A stretch of 64,000 nucleotides of DNA from Pannonibacter sp051860505 (GTDB lineage Bacteria > Pseudomonadota > Alphaproteobacteria > Rhizobiales > Stappiaceae): the NCBI RefSeq assembly GCF_051860505.1, contig NZ_JBHYDX010000029.1, positions 1-64,000 of the forward strand. The letters run 5' to 3'. Each line of letters opens with the position of its first letter. Positions within the stretch are counted from its first letter, which is position 1. The notes beneath the pieces are model-generated. The model made no database searches. It was not told where the DNA came from and saw nothing but the letters and a program-made list of their open reading frames with translations. The position numbers were made by a program, and so were the translations under genes. Positions 63,771 through 64,000 of this stretch are shown one piece after another.

Positions 63771-64000
63771 GCCGGCTTTACCCACAACAGGCGGTTTTGA
63801 CGATCTTTTCTGAAAACACGCAAACCATTGCTATATAATAAGATGCGGATGCAGCCGCTCCACATGGCGGGAGGTGCCATGCCACGGCGATTGACTTTCG
63901 GATGGGCGACGCCTATAGCCCGCCCCCGAAACCTATGGCCAAAGGGGTATGGCGCCGAAGCGCCGAGTGGTTCATGCTGCAACGTCCGGGACATGATGTG
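63771..64000 (+). other. Region downstream of rpoN, no gene identified
   Basis: No complete gene is seen. TATAAT at 63834-63839, with TGAAAA 17 bases upstream, is a possible promoter for the next gene beyond the edge. A frame beginning ATG 63878 stays open to the window end, about 40 codons, but shows no family and is not called. A small GGCGGGAGGTGCC-type hairpin lies near 63870. Confidence 0.35.

Noticed and set aside
63878..64000. A frame open from ATG 63878 to the window end as the start of a new gene
   Set aside because: The 40 visible codons show no family and no good ribosome site; hpf is expected next but its opening is not seen here.

Overview
The window is about 64 kb of GC-rich chromosomal DNA from an alphaproteobacterium, most likely a Hyphomicrobiales (Rhizobiales) member; a Stappia/Pannonibacter/Labrenzia-type organism would fit, but the genus is inference. 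The evidence is gene order. There is a pckA / ChvI-ChvG / short HprK / EIIA-Man / HPr block, lptC-lptA-lptB-rpoN, an F1 operon atpHAGDC without F0 genes, fsa beside priA, mdh-sucC-sucD-sucA-sucB-lpd, ffs directly before dnaX, an Omp19-like AprI/Inh lipoprotein, and a short GcrA-like protein. The DNA is densely coding. I see no prophage, insertion sequence, CRISPR array, tRNA or plasmid gene.

Layout. 1-2.7 kb: end of a UgpC-like sugar ABC ATPase, xerC, a cold-shock protein and rpsU. 2.7-6.3 kb: small secreted unknowns, a YjbR-like protein, an Hsp20/DUF1150 pair, DsbB with DUF5993, a 31-codon ORF with an exceptional Shine-Dalgarno, and the SRP RNA. 6.3-15 kb: dnaX, YbjQ, an exported MsrA, RecQ, MAPEG, an isoprenylcysteine-methyltransferase-like protein, a LysR/nitroreductase divergon and an EamA transporter. 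15-19 kb: a four-gene glycosyltransferase cluster (GT4, GT2, a DXD-type enzyme and a convergent GT61), probably for surface polysaccharide. 19-25 kb: a LysR/gcdH pair, a repeat-rich gap, a DAO-type flavoenzyme, N-formylglutamate amidohydrolase and a glyoxylate aminotransferase, suggesting amino acid catabolism. 25-29 kb: GNAT, AprI/Inh lipoprotein, a two-part unknown and ZapE.

29-40 kb is the TCA-cycle block. It has two unusual insertions: a small acidic unknown translationally coupled between sucC and sucD, and a membrane HXXEE protein plus an exported beta-rich unknown between sucB and lpd. 40-44 kb holds a MerR regulator with a clear dyad operator, transaldolase and PriA, with palindromic repeats between them. 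44-50 kb is atpHAGDC followed by a convergent GcrA-like mini-protein. 50-52.7 kb is a three-gene molybdenum-cofactor maturation unit (split XdhC plus a MoeA/MobA-type fusion) without any visible molybdoenzyme. 52.8-59 kb is pckA and the ChvI-ChvG-HprK-EIIA-HPr regulatory operon, tying envelope sensing to carbon status. 59-64 kb has RNase D, the Lpt lipopolysaccharide export genes and rpoN.

The strongest leads for new biology are the coupled protein inside sucCD, the 31-codon ORF beside the SRP RNA, the free-standing GcrA-like module after the ATP synthase operon, and the two passengers in the 2-oxoglutarate dehydrogenase operon. All function calls come from reading motifs by eye; no database search was possible.
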